From assembly GCA_027484655.1 (NCBI GenBank), contig JAIXSM010000047.1, forward strand, positions 1-40,041: a DNA stretch of 40,041 bases, written 5' to 3'. Under the pieces are notes generated by a model. That model did no database searches and was not told the origin of the DNA. It worked only from the letters and a program-made list of their open reading frames with translations. The position numbers were made by a program, and so were the translations under genes. Numbering within the stretch: the first letter of the stretch is position 1; every line of letters begins with the position of its first letter. Below, piece after piece: positions 8,162 to 16,664 of this stretch. This DNA comes from Hyphomicrobiales bacterium (GTDB taxonomy: Bacteria; Pseudomonadota; Alphaproteobacteria; Rhizobiales; Beijerinckiaceae).

Positions 8162-8545
8162 ATGAAGTCGCGGGATAGCCTCGTCCGCCTCAAGAAGTTC
8201 CAGGCCGAAGAAAGACGCCGCCGCGTAATCCAGATCGAGGCGATGATCGCCGAGTTCGCCCGCATGTCAGGGGAACTCGACCGTGAAATCGCCGCCGAGG
8301 AGCAGCGCTCAGGCATCGGCGACCCGGCCCATTTCGCCTATTCAACCTATGCCCGGTCGGCGCGCGGGCGCCGCGACAACCTCGACCAGTCCGCTGACGA
8401 GCTTCGGCAGCAGCTGGATCAGGCGCGGGCGGCCCACGAGGAAGCGCTCGAGGAAGTATCGCGCGCCCAAACGCTTGAGGGACGCGACAAGAGCACGGAG
8501 CGGACCGAGCAGATCCGCGACATGGCTCGCGGCGCGGTCGGCTGA
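8162..8545 (+). CDS. fliJ: flagellar export protein FliJ-like
   Basis: This encodes 127 residues, predicted entirely helical and rich in Arg, Glu and Ala. It begins MKSRDSLVRLKKFQAEERRR and contains FAYSTYARSARGRRDNLDQS. This matches the alphaproteobacterial FliJ-type protein commonly found beside ctrA. FliJ is a soluble stalk and chaperone-escort protein that couples the FliI ATPase to the flagellar export gate. GGAG lies 8 bases before the ATG. No other flagellar gene is in the window, so the assignment rests on sequence and the ctrA neighbourhood. A 7-bp hairpin (AAGCCCA/TGGGCTT, about 8596-8612) follows but lacks a T-run. Confidence 0.8.
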   Translation: MKSRDSLVRLKKFQAEERRRRVIQIEAMIAEFARMSGELDREIAAEEQRSGIGDPAHFAYSTYARSARGRRDNLDQSADELRQQLDQARAAHEEALEEVSRAQTLEGRDKSTERTEQIRDMARGAVG

Positions 8546-8658
8546 ACGCTCGCCCTTCGGTCACACGCCGGTCACTCGCCGCGGATAATGCGAATTAAAG
8601 CCCATTGTGGGCTTGAATCGCGGCGGTGGCCGTGCACGGATGGGATGTCCGGGGCGCG

Positions 8659-9813
8659 ATGAGCGCTCCCGACGCAAATCCGGCGACCGAGCAAAGCCGG
8701 CGCGAAGCCGGGTCCGTGCGGAGGGTGCGGAACACAGCGACCGGCTACGAGGGGAACGTGAAGCGTCTCAAAGATTACTTTTGGCCCGCCATCGGCCTGA
8801 TCGCCGTCGTTTGGTCCGTCCGCCTTCTGTACTTCAAGCTGCAGGCGGAGGTCGCGACCGATCCACAGATCAAGGAATTGCTCGCCGCCGGCGGCTTGTG
8901 GACCGATATCAAGATCATCGCGTCCGTCATCGCGGACCGCCTCGTGGGCATCCCCGCGAGCGGATATCTGCTCGCCGGGCTCTCCACGCTGCTCGCCTAT
9001 GGCGCCCTCGCCTGGTACGACCGGATCGCCCTGATCCATCTGAACCGGCAACGCGGCATCTCCTGGATATACATCTCCGTCTGCTCGTTCGTCACATACG
9101 CGCTCTCCCACAATATCGGCGCGTCGGTGCTGTCGGGCGGGATGGTCCGTCTTCGGGCGTACACCGCCAAGGGCTTGGCGACAGCCGAGGTGGCTGTGCT
9201 GGTGGCGCTGTGCTCCTTCACCTTCGCGTTCGGCACCATTATTCTCATTGGGGCCGTGCTGGTGATCGAGCCCGAGATCCTCACGCCCCTCGACAGCGTC
9301 TCCGATTGGTTCAAGATTGGCCACGGAGCGACGATTGCGGTGGGCGCGGCCCTGCTCGCATTCTGCGCGCTTTACGTGCTTGGCTCATGGCTGAACTTTC
9401 CGCCCCTGAAGATCGGCGGCTTTGAAATCGTCTATCCCCGGATGCCCATCGTCGCCCGCCAGCTTGTCGCAGCGCCGATGGAGTTGATCGGGGCTGCGGG
9501 CATCATCTATTTCGCGCTGCCGCCCGGCTCGGAAGTGACGTTCATGCTCGTGCTTGGCGCGTTCTTGCTCTCGTTCTCCGCCGGCCTGCTCTCGCAGGTT
9601 CCGGGTGGCGTCGGAGTGATGGAGGCGGTGTTTCTGGCCGTCATGCCCCAGGTGGCGCCCACGGCAGTGGTCGCCGCTCTACTGGTTTGGCGGCTGTTCT
9701 ACCTCATCCTGCCGTTGGTCATCTCCATCCCGATCGTGCTCCTCTTTGAACGGTCGCAACTCGGGCGGGCGACGAAAGACCTCCAGCTTCCGCCGGAAAT
9801 GCGCGGTCACTAG
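8659..9813 (+). CDS. UPF0104 / MprF flippase-domain-like integral membrane protein
   Basis: This is a polytopic inner-membrane protein of about 384 residues with roughly eight hydrophobic segments. YALSHNIGASVLSGGMVRLR and LLSQVPGGVGVMEAVFL are hallmarks of the lysylphosphatidylglycerol synthase transmembrane region (UPF0104, YbhN-like). In MprF this domain flips aminoacylated lipids. The catalytic synthase domain is absent here, so it is a stand-alone transport or flippase module of unknown lipid substrate. The start is uncertain: ATG 8659 is used, a GTG at 8626 is upstream, and a GTG at 8758 begins right before the first conserved segment (VKRLKDYFWPAIGL). Confidence 0.75.
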   Translation: MSAPDANPATEQSRREAGSVRRVRNTATGYEGNVKRLKDYFWPAIGLIAVVWSVRLLYFKLQAEVATDPQIKELLAAGGLWTDIKIIASVIADRLVGIPASGYLLAGLSTLLAYGALAWYDRIALIHLNRQRGISWIYISVCSFVTYALSHNIGASVLSGGMVRLRAYTAKGLATAEVAVLVALCSFTFAFGTIILIGAVLVIEPEILTPLDSVSDWFKIGHGATIAVGAALLAFCALYVLGSWLNFPPLKIGGFEIVYPRMPIVARQLVAAPMELIGAAGIIYFALPPGSEVTFMLVLGAFLLSFSAGLLSQVPGGVGVMEAVFLAVMPQVAPTAVVAALLVWRLFYLILPLVISIPIVLLFERSQLGRATKDLQLPPEMRGH

Positions 9814-9866
9814 AGTGTTTTCGGGCCAACCGGGTACCGGTTCGCCGAACTAAGGCTGAAACGACA

Positions 9867-9900
9867 AAGGCCGGTCCATGGACCGGCCTTCTGAGTTTTT
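9867..9900 (+). terminator. intrinsic terminator after the UPF0104 gene
   Basis: The sequence contains a perfect 24-base palindrome (AAGGCCGGTCCA and its complement, 9867-9890), then CTGAGTTTTT. It ends the plus-strand gene and lies just before the 3' end of convergent sciP, so it may serve both. Confidence 0.85.
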
Positions 9901-9917
9901 GCTGTTCGACGCCGCGG

Positions 9918-10193
9918 CTACTGGCGATACTGCTGAATGCGCGTGGTGCGCAATCCGGCAAGGCCGTGTTGGTCGATGGACATCTGCCAGCTCAGAAACT
10001 CGTCCACCGTGAGGGTGTAACGGTTACAGGCCTCCTCAAGGGATAGCAGTCCGCCACGAACCGCCGCGACGACCTCAGCCTTGCGCCGGATCACCCACCT
10101 CTTGGTATCGGCGGGGGGAAGATCGGCAATCGTCAGGGGACTCCCGTCCGGTCCGATGACGTATTTGGCCCGTGCGCGATAGGGCTCGGTCAT
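9918..10193 (-). CDS. sciP: CtrA inhibitory protein SciP (DUF1153)
   Basis: From the ATG at 10193 this gives 91 residues. It contains the highly conserved core KYVIGPDGSPLTIADLPP, TKRWVIRRKAEVVAAVRGG and GLAGLRTTRIQQYR, which identifies SciP. SciP is a small helix-turn-helix protein that binds CtrA and blocks its activation of target promoters, tightening the G1/S switch in Caulobacter. A longer start at 10220 is possible. A perfect TTAACCAT CtrA half-site lies about 180 bases upstream. Its position 2.3 kb from ctrA groups the activator and its inhibitor. Confidence 0.93.
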   Translation of the reverse strand: MTEPYRARAKYVIGPDGSPLTIADLPPADTKRWVIRRKAEVVAAVRGGLLSLEEACNRYTLTVDEFLSWQMSIDQHGLAGLRTTRIQQYRQ

Positions 10194-10546
10194 TGATCCA
10201 CTCAACTCCAGTACGACCAAACTCGACGATGACGGTAAGCCCGGCGGTTTAAAAAACGCCTAAGCCCAAACTGGCGAAAAATGTTGAAAATCCCTACAGA
10301 TAAGCCGTTTATTACTGCGCGGTTAGGAAAGCTGGCCCAATTCGCGCCACTCCAGCGGGATTTGGTGACAAGCGATTAACCATAGCTGGCCAAAGCGCTC
10401 CGGAGGACGAAGTCCAAAGGGGGTTGCGTCAAAAATCCGCCATTCTCGGGGTTGAGGTTGCTTTTTGCCGGCTTCGTGCTTTTCTTCACCCCGCCCCGGA
10501 CGAGCGATCGTGCCGCCCCGGGCCATGCCTGGCCGAGTTTTTCATC
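10194..10546. promoter_or_regulatory. sciP/mnmA divergent intergenic region with a CtrA-like half-site
   Basis: This noncoding stretch of about 350 bases lies between sciP (minus) and mnmA (plus). TTAACCAT at 10376-10383 equals the CtrA half-site motif seen at several CtrA-regulated promoters. AT-rich sequence around 10245-10315 could hold the sciP promoter. I cannot identify -10 and -35 boxes with confidence, and no hairpin or small gene stands out. Confidence 0.35.
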
Positions 10547-11770
10547 GTGACGACGGACGCACTTCATACAGGCGCAGCGCCCCTACCGGTTGGCGCCGGC
10601 CTGAACAGCCTCGGGTTCGCGCGCGCCCCGAGGGACACCCGCGTGGTCGTGGCCATGTCCGGCGGCGTCGATTCGTCGGTGGTCGCGACCCTGCTCGCCC
10701 GCGAGGGCTATGACGTGGTCGGGGTGACCCTGCAGTTGTACGACCACGGCTCGGCGGTGAAGCGCAAAGGCGCCTGCTGCGCCGGGCAGGACATCCTTGA
10801 CGCCCGCCGGGTGGCGGAGCGGGTGGGGTTCCCCCACTACGTGCTCGATTATGAAAGCCGGTTCCGGGAGAAGGTGATCGACCCGTTCGCGCGCTCCTAC
10901 GCCGCTGGCGAGACGCCCATCCCCTGCGTGGCCTGCAACCAGCACATCAAGTTCGCGGACCTGTTTGAAACGGCCCGGGATCTCGGCGCCGACGCCCTGG
11001 CCACAGGACATTACATTTCCTCCGCTGCGCTGGCGGATGGGGGCCGCGGCCTGTTCCGCGCGGCGGACGCGGACAGGGACCAAAGCTACTTCCTGTTCGC
11101 CACAACCCGCTCGCAGCTTGAACTGCTGCGCTTTCCCCTCGGCGACCTGCCCAAGGCGCAGGTGCGCGAGATCGCCCGCGAGTGCGGCCTTGCCGTCGCT
11201 GAAAAGGCGGACAGCCAGGACATCTGTTTCGTGCCTCAGGGCAAGTACACAGAGGTCATCGAGAAGCTGCGCCCCGACGCGGCCGAGCCAGGCGAGATCG
11301 TACACGTGGACGGCCGCGTGCTCGGCCGTCACACGGGCATCATGCGCTACACCATCGGCCAGCGCCGCGGCCTCGGACTCACCGACGCGGCCATGACCGG
11401 CGGCGAGCCGCTTTATGTCGTGCGCCTCGACGCTGCAGCGCGCCGGGTGATCGTCGGCCCCCGCGCGGCGCTGGCCACGCGGCTGGTGCGCCTGCGGGAC
11501 GTTAACTGGATCGGCGACGGCGAGTTCGCCGACCTGCCCGCGTCCGGCCTTGAAGTGTGCGTGCGGCTGCGCTCCACACGCCCGCCCGCGCCCGCCCTGT
11601 TGTTCGCCGTCGAGGACGGCGCCGTGGTGGAGCTGATGAACGGCGAGGACGGGGTTTCGCCGGGTCAGGGGTGTGTGTTCTACGAAAACGCTGGTCCCCG
11701 CGCGCGGGTGCTGGGCGGAGGATTTATACGCGCGACTGAGGCTGTCGGAGGGACGGCCGCGGATCGCTGA
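10547..11770 (+). CDS. mnmA: tRNA-specific 2-thiouridylase MnmA
   Basis: This encodes about 407 residues from the GTG at 10547; the frame is open to 10424 but the extra sequence looks noncoding. The PP-loop ATP-binding motif is [24 protein letters not shown] and [12 protein letters not shown] supply the first catalytic cysteine, [13 protein letters not shown] supplies the second, and [14 protein letters not shown] is also conserved. MnmA adenylates and thiolates U34 of tRNA-Lys, tRNA-Glu and tRNA-Gln, receiving sulfur from the IscS relay. It is cytoplasmic and widely conserved. It is probably co-transcribed with the methyltransferase 36 bases downstream. Confidence 0.93.
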   Translation: MTTDALHTGAAPLPVGAGLNSLGFARAPRDTRVVVAMSGGVDSSVVATLLAREGYDVVGVTLQLYDHGSAVKRKGACCAGQDILDARRVAERVGFPHYVLDYESRFREKVIDPFARSYAAGETPIPCVACNQHIKFADLFETARDLGADALATGHYISSAALADGGRGLFRAADADRDQSYFLFATTRSQLELLRFPLGDLPKAQVREIARECGLAVAEKADSQDICFVPQGKYTEVIEKLRPDAAEPGEIVHVDGRVLGRHTGIMRYTIGQRRGLGLTDAAMTGGEPLYVVRLDAAARRVIVGPRAALATRLVRLRDVNWIGDGEFADLPASGLEVCVRLRSTRPPAPALLFAVEDGAVVELMNGEDGVSPGQGCVFYENAGPRARVLGGGFIRATEAVGGTAADR

Positions 11771-11805
11771 GACAATAAAGGCCGCAACAAAGGCCAGGAG
11801 GGGCG

Positions 11806-12480
11806 ATGAGCGATCAGAAGGGAAGCGGACCGGGGCTGGCCGCAATCACGAATGAAAACGTGGAAGCGGCCTACGCCCGCTGGGCTCCTGTCTATGACAA
11901 GGTTTTCAGGCTGGTGATGAAGCCGGGTCGGACGGCGGCCGCGCAGGCTGTGAACCGGCTGGGGGGGCGGGTTCTGGACGTGGGGGTCGGCACGGGTCTC
12001 GAATTGCCCATGTTCTCGCAGGCTGTCCGGATCGTCGGCATCGACCTGTCGGATCCGATGCTGGAGATCGCGCGCAAGCGCGTGCAGGATCTCGGCCTGA
12101 CGAACGTCGAGGATCTGCGCGTGATGGACGCCATGGAACTGACGTTCGAGGACGACAGCTTCGACGGCGCGGTCGCCCCTTACGTCATCACCACGGTCCC
12201 CGATCCGGTTCGCACCATGAACGAAATGGCGCGGGTGGTGCGGCCGGGCGGCGAGATCATTATCGTCAATCACATCGGTGCGGAGCATGGACCCATCGCG
12301 GCCATCGAGCGCTTTATGGGCAAGCGCGCCGAAAAGCTTGGCTGGCGACCACAGTTCCCGTGGGAAATCATCGGCGACTGGATCGCGTCGCGGCCGGATC
12401 TGGAGCTGCTGGAGCGCCGGAAGCTCAATCCGCTGGGGCTTTTCACCCTTGCGCGCATCCGGAAATCGCCGGTCGCGTAA
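11806..12480 (+). CDS. pmtA: phospholipid N-methyltransferase PmtA-like
   Basis: This encodes 224 residues of a class I SAM-dependent methyltransferase. The SAM-binding glycine motif is VLDVGVGTGLELP and motif II is VGIDLSDPMLEIARKR. AVAPYVITTVPDP, VVRPGGEIIIVNHIGAE and the C-terminal KLGWRPQFPW match the PmtA type of Rhizobium and Agrobacterium. PmtA methylates phosphatidylethanolamine stepwise to phosphatidylcholine at the cytoplasmic face of the inner membrane. AGGAGGGG precedes the ATG. A methyltransferase acting on another substrate is possible but less likely given the matching motifs. Confidence 0.82.
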   Translation: MSDQKGSGPGLAAITNENVEAAYARWAPVYDKVFRLVMKPGRTAAAQAVNRLGGRVLDVGVGTGLELPMFSQAVRIVGIDLSDPMLEIARKRVQDLGLTNVEDLRVMDAMELTFEDDSFDGAVAPYVITTVPDPVRTMNEMARVVRPGGEIIIVNHIGAEHGPIAAIERFMGKRAEKLGWRPQFPWEIIGDWIASRPDLELLERRKLNPLGLFTLARIRKSPVA

Positions 12481-12566
12481 GGCTGCGAAAAAGCGGCGTC
12501 ATTTGCTTGACAGGTCACGCCGCAGGCCCCTATATCCGCCTCGTCTCGCGCCAAATGCGCGTGCGG

Positions 12567-12643
12567 GGCGGAGTAGCTCAGCCGGCTAGAGCAGAGGAAT
12601 CATAATCCTTGTGTCGGGGGTTCGAGTCCCTCCTCCGCTACCA
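12567..12643 (+). tRNA. tRNA-Met (elongator; anticodon CAT)
   Basis: The gene starts GGCGGAGTAGCTCAG, with an anticodon stem GAGGA/TCCTT around ATCATAA (anticodon CAT), a T-arm with GGTTCGAGTCC, and an encoded CCA end at 12641-12643. The overall sequence fits the elongator tRNA-Met of Alphaproteobacteria. It lacks initiator features (three G-C pairs in the anticodon stem). tRNA-Ile with a lysidine-modified CAT anticodon cannot be wholly excluded by eye. Confidence 0.9.
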
Positions 12644-12888
12644 CCCTGCGCCTGACGCCAGCGCAACCCTGATCCCGAAAAAATGAGAAGCGCCCCGCCC
12701 GTGATCACCACGGTCCTGGCGCTTTTGCTCGTCGCCGGGCGCGCCCGCATCGTGCCGGCGATCAATGATGTGTCGACCTCTCGATCACTCTTGGACTTCA
12801 ATCCCATAAGGGTACGGGCGCTTCAACCTTGACAGTTGTGCGCACATCGCCCATCGCTGCGCGCACTTCAGAAAAACAGAGAGTTACA

Positions 12889-13110
12889 ATGGCGCCCAGT
12901 AAAAAAGACATCGCTCGCCTGCAAACGATCATCAAGGCGGCATCGTCTCTCCTTGAGGAGTTGACGAAAGGCGAGGCGAAAACGACGTCTGTGAAAGGTG
13001 CGGCCAAGAAGTCCGCCACCAAGACCGCCACCAAGGGCGCCCGCGCGGTCAAAAAGCCGGCCACCGGCCTCCGCAAGGCCCCCGCGACAAAGCGCAAAGT
13101 CCGGAAGTAA
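12889..13110 (+). CDS. small basic Lys/Ala-rich protein (histone H1-like)
   Basis: From the ATG at 12889 this gives 73 residues. The first 25 form an amphipathic helix (MAPSKKDIARLQTIIKAASS). The rest is a low-complexity basic tail of Lys, Ala, Thr and Pro (AAKKSATKTATKGARAVKK). This composition resembles bacterial histone H1-like nucleoid proteins, so nucleic-acid binding is likely, but no named domain is visible. A TTGACA sequence at 12829-12834 could be a -35 box, though the matching -10 is weak. A long hairpin follows the gene. Confidence 0.6.
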   Translation: MAPSKKDIARLQTIIKAASSLLEELTKGEAKTTSVKGAAKKSATKTATKGARAVKKPATGLRKAPATKRKVRK

Positions 13111-13145
13111 GACCTGATTGTCGGGAAACAGGCGCCAGAAACGAA

Positions 13146-13179
13146 AACGCTCAGTCCCATGCGGCAGGGACTGAGCGTT
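13146..13179. terminator. hairpin terminator after the small basic gene
   Basis: AACGCTCAGTCCC and GGGACTGAGCGTT form a perfect 13-bp stem with an 8-base loop, 36 bases after the stop of the small basic gene. There is no T-run on the plus side. On the minus strand the stem is followed by TTTTCG, so it may act in both directions. Confidence 0.6.
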
Positions 13180-13265
13180 ACTCGACCGGTGAATGCGGCG
13201 GCTGATCGAGCTTCGTACCTCCAGCGCACAGATACGCGTGCGGCTGCTGCGGGGGACCTCCGCAG

Positions 13266-13594
13266 CGAAGGTGGTAAATTACTAGGATGCCGAGTGTTTC
13301 ATGTCTACGAAGCATAGCTTTGCTGTCGCCGGCGACAGCGCCTATTTTGTGGATAACTCCCCTTTTGGGGGTATTGGCTCCGAATCCTGCATTTCATGAT
13401 ACATACATCATCAAAAGTGCAATGTAAGCGTAAAATCAACCTGTTGATGCATTAACAGATTCAATGGCCGGTAATGCTTGGCGCCCTGTCGCCGTACGCG
13501 AAGTGATTCGCCGGACCGGCGTAACGTCAGCCAGCGCACGCGCTTGCATGAGATGGGGGGCATCCCGCCCCCCCAACGGGTCAGCCCTGATGGC
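13266..13594. other. AT-richer noncoding stretch with palindromes and a DnaA-box-like site
   Basis: No convincing gene is present. Visible elements are a perfect 18-base palindrome GCTGTCGCC/GGCGACAGC (13322-13339), TGTGGATAA at 13348-13356 (reverse complement TTATCCACA, a perfect DnaA-box match), CCCCTTTTGGGG just after it, and three GANTC sites (13382-13386, 13458-13462, 13505-13509). One TTAAC lies at 13452-13456. It separates the histone-like gene from the 3' end of the TRAP permease. Its role is unknown. Confidence 0.4.
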
Positions 13595-15562
13595 TCACGC
13601 GGCTTTGAGCCCCTGCTCCTTGGCCCGCGCTGCTCGATGGAGCACGGCGAAGATCAGTCCAGATACGACGACGCAGGCAACCTGCACCCGCACATCGGGA
13701 TAGATCATCGCAATGGCGAGCGCGGCGAAGATGAGCCGCAGCAGCAAGTGAAGCGGCGCGCGGCGGACATAGCCGTGAAGCGCGACGCACGCGGCAAAGA
13801 CCAGCACACCGCCCAGCACTGTGTGCCAGACCACATCACCCCACGAGCCGATGTACAGAATCCCTGTGTTGAACATAAAGAAGAAGGGCAGCAGGATTCC
13901 CGCCACCGCCAGCTTCATGGCGTAACCGCCGATGGCGGCCGGGTTGGCCCCCGCAATGGAGGCGGCTGCGAAGTTCGCGACCGCCACAGGTGGGCTGATC
14001 GCGGACAGGCAAGCATAAAACAGCAGGAACATGTGAACCGGCATCACCGGCAAGCCAAACTTGCCCACCAGCACGGGGGCAAGCAAAGCAACGCCCATGA
14101 TGTAGACGCCGGTCGTCGGCATTCCCAGGCCCAGCAGGATCAGAATAATGCCCGACAGGATCAGCGAGGGAACGAGCATTCCGCCCGAGAGCTGAAACAG
14201 CAGCAACGTGAACTTGCCCGAAAGCCCCGTCAGCTCGATGCAACCGATGACAACGCCTGCCGCCGCAACAGACGCGGTCAGCGGCACAGAGGACAGGCAC
14301 GTTTCTGCGCAGCATTCGACAAAACGCTTGGGGCCAATGCGATTCTCGGCCTTGGAGAACCAGCTTGCGGCAATCACCGACAAAGCGGATCCACCCGCCA
14401 CGTAGGCGGGCGAGTACCCTTTTGACAGCAGCCAGATCATCACCCCGATGGGAAGCAGGCTCGTCCAGTTGCGCATGAGCGCAACCTTGAGGCCGACAAT
14501 CTGATCTTCCGCGAGCCGCGGCAGATTGAGACGCACAGCTTCGAAATGCACCAGCAGGTAGATGCCAAAGTAATAGCCGAGCGCCGGCAGCGTCGCATAC
14601 ACGCAGATTTGGGCGTAACTGATGCCAGTGAAGTCGGCCATCATGAACGCAACCGCCCCCATGACGGGCGGCAACATGGATCCGCCCGTGGAGGACGTTG
14701 CTTCAATCGCAGCGGCGCGCTCGGGTGAGATGCCGAGCTTCTTCATGATCGGGATGCTCACCGGCCCCGTGGTCGCCACGTCAGCAACGGGGCTTCCCGA
14801 GATGGACCCATAAAGGCCGCTGGACATGATGCAGGCCTTGGCTGGGCCACCCACCATTCTGCCCGTGATGGCCGCGCCAAGATCGAAGAACAACTGTCCG
14901 CCGCCGCTGCGCACGAACAGATTGCCAAAAAGGATAAACAGGAACGCGTAACTCGCCGCCACATAAAGGGGCGATCCGAAAATCCCGTCGGTTCCGATAA
15001 CCTGCATCTCAAGGAAGTAGGGATACGTGATCCCCTGATGCCGGAAACTGCCTGTGAGCAGATTACCCCAGGCCACATAGGCGAGGAGCAGGAACACAAC
15101 GGACGTCAGGCCGAACCCGACCGTTCGCCGACAGAGTTCAACCGTCAGCGCCATCAGAATGGTGCCAGCGACAAAGTCTCCCGTCTCAAGCTCGGAAAAG
15201 CCCGACATCCAGTCGGAAACGCGCTGGCCGCTGTAAGCGAACCACGCCGCCGCGATGCTGCCAGCGAGCGCGCACGCCCAATCGAATGGCGTGAGCCGAT
15301 ACACCCGTGGGTGGATCGTGGTCGTGAGAAAGCAGATGGGCAGCAGGAGCACAAGGAACAGCGACACCTGAAAATGCTGCGTCGCGTGGGCGAACATCGC
15401 ATAGTAGGTGATCACGAAGGTCGCGGTGACCGAAAGGCTCGCGATAAAAGCGGCGAGCCAGCCACGCGCGTGGACGCGCTGCGTTTCATCCAGCAGCTCG
15501 AGGATGCGTCCTACCGGGCCGCGCGGCTCCGGCCGCGCCGCGGCGCTGTGTTCGTTGTTCAT
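13595..15562 (-). CDS. TRAP transporter fused permease (4TM/12TM, TAXI type)
   Basis: This encodes 655 residues with about 16-18 hydrophobic segments. The small (4-TM, DctQ-like) and large (12-TM, DctM-like) subunits are fused, which is characteristic of TRAP systems that use TAXI receptors. Conserved signatures are SGLYGSISGSPVADVATTG, EATSSTGGSMLPPVMGA and LLGLGMPTTGVYIMG. It imports an organic acid or related solute across the inner membrane, driven by an ion gradient. It lies 20 bases after the TAXI receptor stop and closes the minus-strand run. The substrate is not predictable from sequence. Confidence 0.92.
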   Translation of the reverse strand: MNNEHSAAARPEPRGPVGRILELLDETQRVHARGWLAAFIASLSVTATFVITYYAMFAHATQHFQVSLFLVLLLPICFLTTTIHPRVYRLTPFDWACALAGSIAAAWFAYSGQRVSDWMSGFSELETGDFVAGTILMALTVELCRRTVGFGLTSVVFLLLAYVAWGNLLTGSFRHQGITYPYFLEMQVIGTDGIFGSPLYVAASYAFLFILFGNLFVRSGGGQLFFDLGAAITGRMVGGPAKACIMSSGLYGSISGSPVADVATTGPVSIPIMKKLGISPERAAAIEATSSTGGSMLPPVMGAVAFMMADFTGISYAQICVYATLPALGYYFGIYLLVHFEAVRLNLPRLAEDQIVGLKVALMRNWTSLLPIGVMIWLLSKGYSPAYVAGGSALSVIAASWFSKAENRIGPKRFVECCAETCLSSVPLTASVAAAGVVIGCIELTGLSGKFTLLLFQLSGGMLVPSLILSGIILILLGLGMPTTGVYIMGVALLAPVLVGKFGLPVMPVHMFLLFYACLSAISPPVAVANFAAASIAGANPAAIGGYAMKLAVAGILLPFFFMFNTGILYIGSWGDVVWHTVLGGVLVFAACVALHGYVRRAPLHLLLRLIFAALAIAMIYPDVRVQVACVVVSGLIFAVLHRAARAKEQGLKAA

Positions 15563-15582
15563 GGCGCCCTGCTATGCCCGGG

Positions 15583-16599
15583 TCACTTAGTAAGGCCAGC
15601 TTCGCGATAGTACCGCTCAGCCCCTTTGTGCGTCGCAAGGCCCGTTGTGTTGCGTGCGGCTTCGGCGCGTGAGAACGAGCCCAACGATGGATGGATGGCG
15701 CGCATGCGCGGCTCATTCTCCATCAGCGCCTTCGTGAACTTGTAAACCGTCTCCTCGCTGACGTGATCGCCCGCCACAATGGCGTTCCAGATCGCCACGG
15801 TGGTCTCATCCTTCGTGATGAACGGATACGCGCCCTTCGGGATCGTGACGGTCTTCAGACCCCACCTCTTCGCCTCGGCCTCGAGCTTGCGCTGATCCGC
15901 CGAGATCCACTGCAACGCGCGCCCGCGCGCCACATCCGTCACTTCAGCGGTGGGGATAAAGCCACCGTTGATGAAAACGTCCACCTTGCCGTCGCGCAGC
16001 GCGTCGAAGCCCGTGGCCGAGTTGCCGCGGATCATGCTGCGGCCGTTGTCAGTCGCCTGCGCCTCGTTGATGCCGAAAGAGTTGAACATCAACTGATACA
16101 TCGTGACGGTGGATTGCAGATTGGCGGCGAGATTCACCGTGATGCGCATCGGCGGCTTCTTCATCGCGATATCATCGAACGACGCAATACCGTGGCGATC
16201 CGCCCACTCTTTCGTCATCAGGTTGTGCACGATCAGCCCCTCGTGCAGCATCATGACGAAGTGGAACTTGCCCTTCAGCGGCTCCTTGAACGGCGCCCGC
16301 CCCTCGTTGGCGTAGGCGATCTCCACAGGCGACGCGTTGAACGCGAAATCGGAGCGACCCATCCCCAGGTTGAGAATGCCGCCTGCAGGAGACCCCGGCT
16401 TGTAGGTTGCGTCCGTGCCCGGATACGCCTCGCGCACAATGCCGTTGATGGATTCGGTGACGACCTTGAAGTACCCCGTCGCCGTGGCGCCATCGACCGA
16501 ATAGCTGATCGGCTTGTTGTCATTGAACTGCGCAACGGCGGCCGTCGACAGCATCCCCAGACCGGCCAACAGACCAACGCGTGCAAATGCTCGGATCAT
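15583..16599 (-). CDS. TAXI-family TRAP solute-binding receptor
   Basis: This encodes 338 residues with a signal peptide of about 24 residues (MIRAFARVGLLAGLGMLSTA, cut after AVAQ), so the product is periplasmic. The mature protein has the TAXI-receptor features: ATGYFKVVTESING, GSPAGGILNLGMGRSDFAF and a C-terminal ITKDETTVAIWNAIVAGDHV. It would deliver solute to the fused permease encoded next to it. GGGGAGAG precedes the ATG. Known TAXI ligands are few (for example glutamate and some other organic acids), so no ligand is assigned. Confidence 0.9.
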   Translation of the reverse strand: MIRAFARVGLLAGLGMLSTAAVAQFNDNKPISYSVDGATATGYFKVVTESINGIVREAYPGTDATYKPGSPAGGILNLGMGRSDFAFNASPVEIAYANEGRAPFKEPLKGKFHFVMMLHEGLIVHNLMTKEWADRHGIASFDDIAMKKPPMRITVNLAANLQSTVTMYQLMFNSFGINEAQATDNGRSMIRGNSATGFDALRDGKVDVFINGGFIPTAEVTDVARGRALQWISADQRKLEAEAKRWGLKTVTIPKGAYPFITKDETTVAIWNAIVAGDHVSEETVYKFTKALMENEPRMRAIHPSLGSFSRAEAARNTTGLATHKGAERYYREAGLTK

Positions 16600-16664
16600 G
16601 CTTCTCTCCCCTGTGCGGGCGGCGTTCTTGGCGACGGCCCGTTGCTTGTATTTCAGTACGCTCG

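Noticed and set aside
6916-9900. CRISPR-like repeats
   Set aside because: The palindromes at 6916-6941 and 9867-9890 are single hairpin terminators with different sequences, not spaced repeats. No cas genes are present.
13348-13356. Replication origin at the DnaA box
   Set aside because: Only one perfect box is visible, and no neighbouring origin genes (dnaA, hemE, parAB) occur. A single 9-mer match is expected by chance in a genome.
13478-14425. A 315-residue plus-strand frame opposite the TRAP permease
   Set aside because: His/Gln/Arg-rich composition from antisense of membrane-protein codons; no ribosome site and no homology seen.
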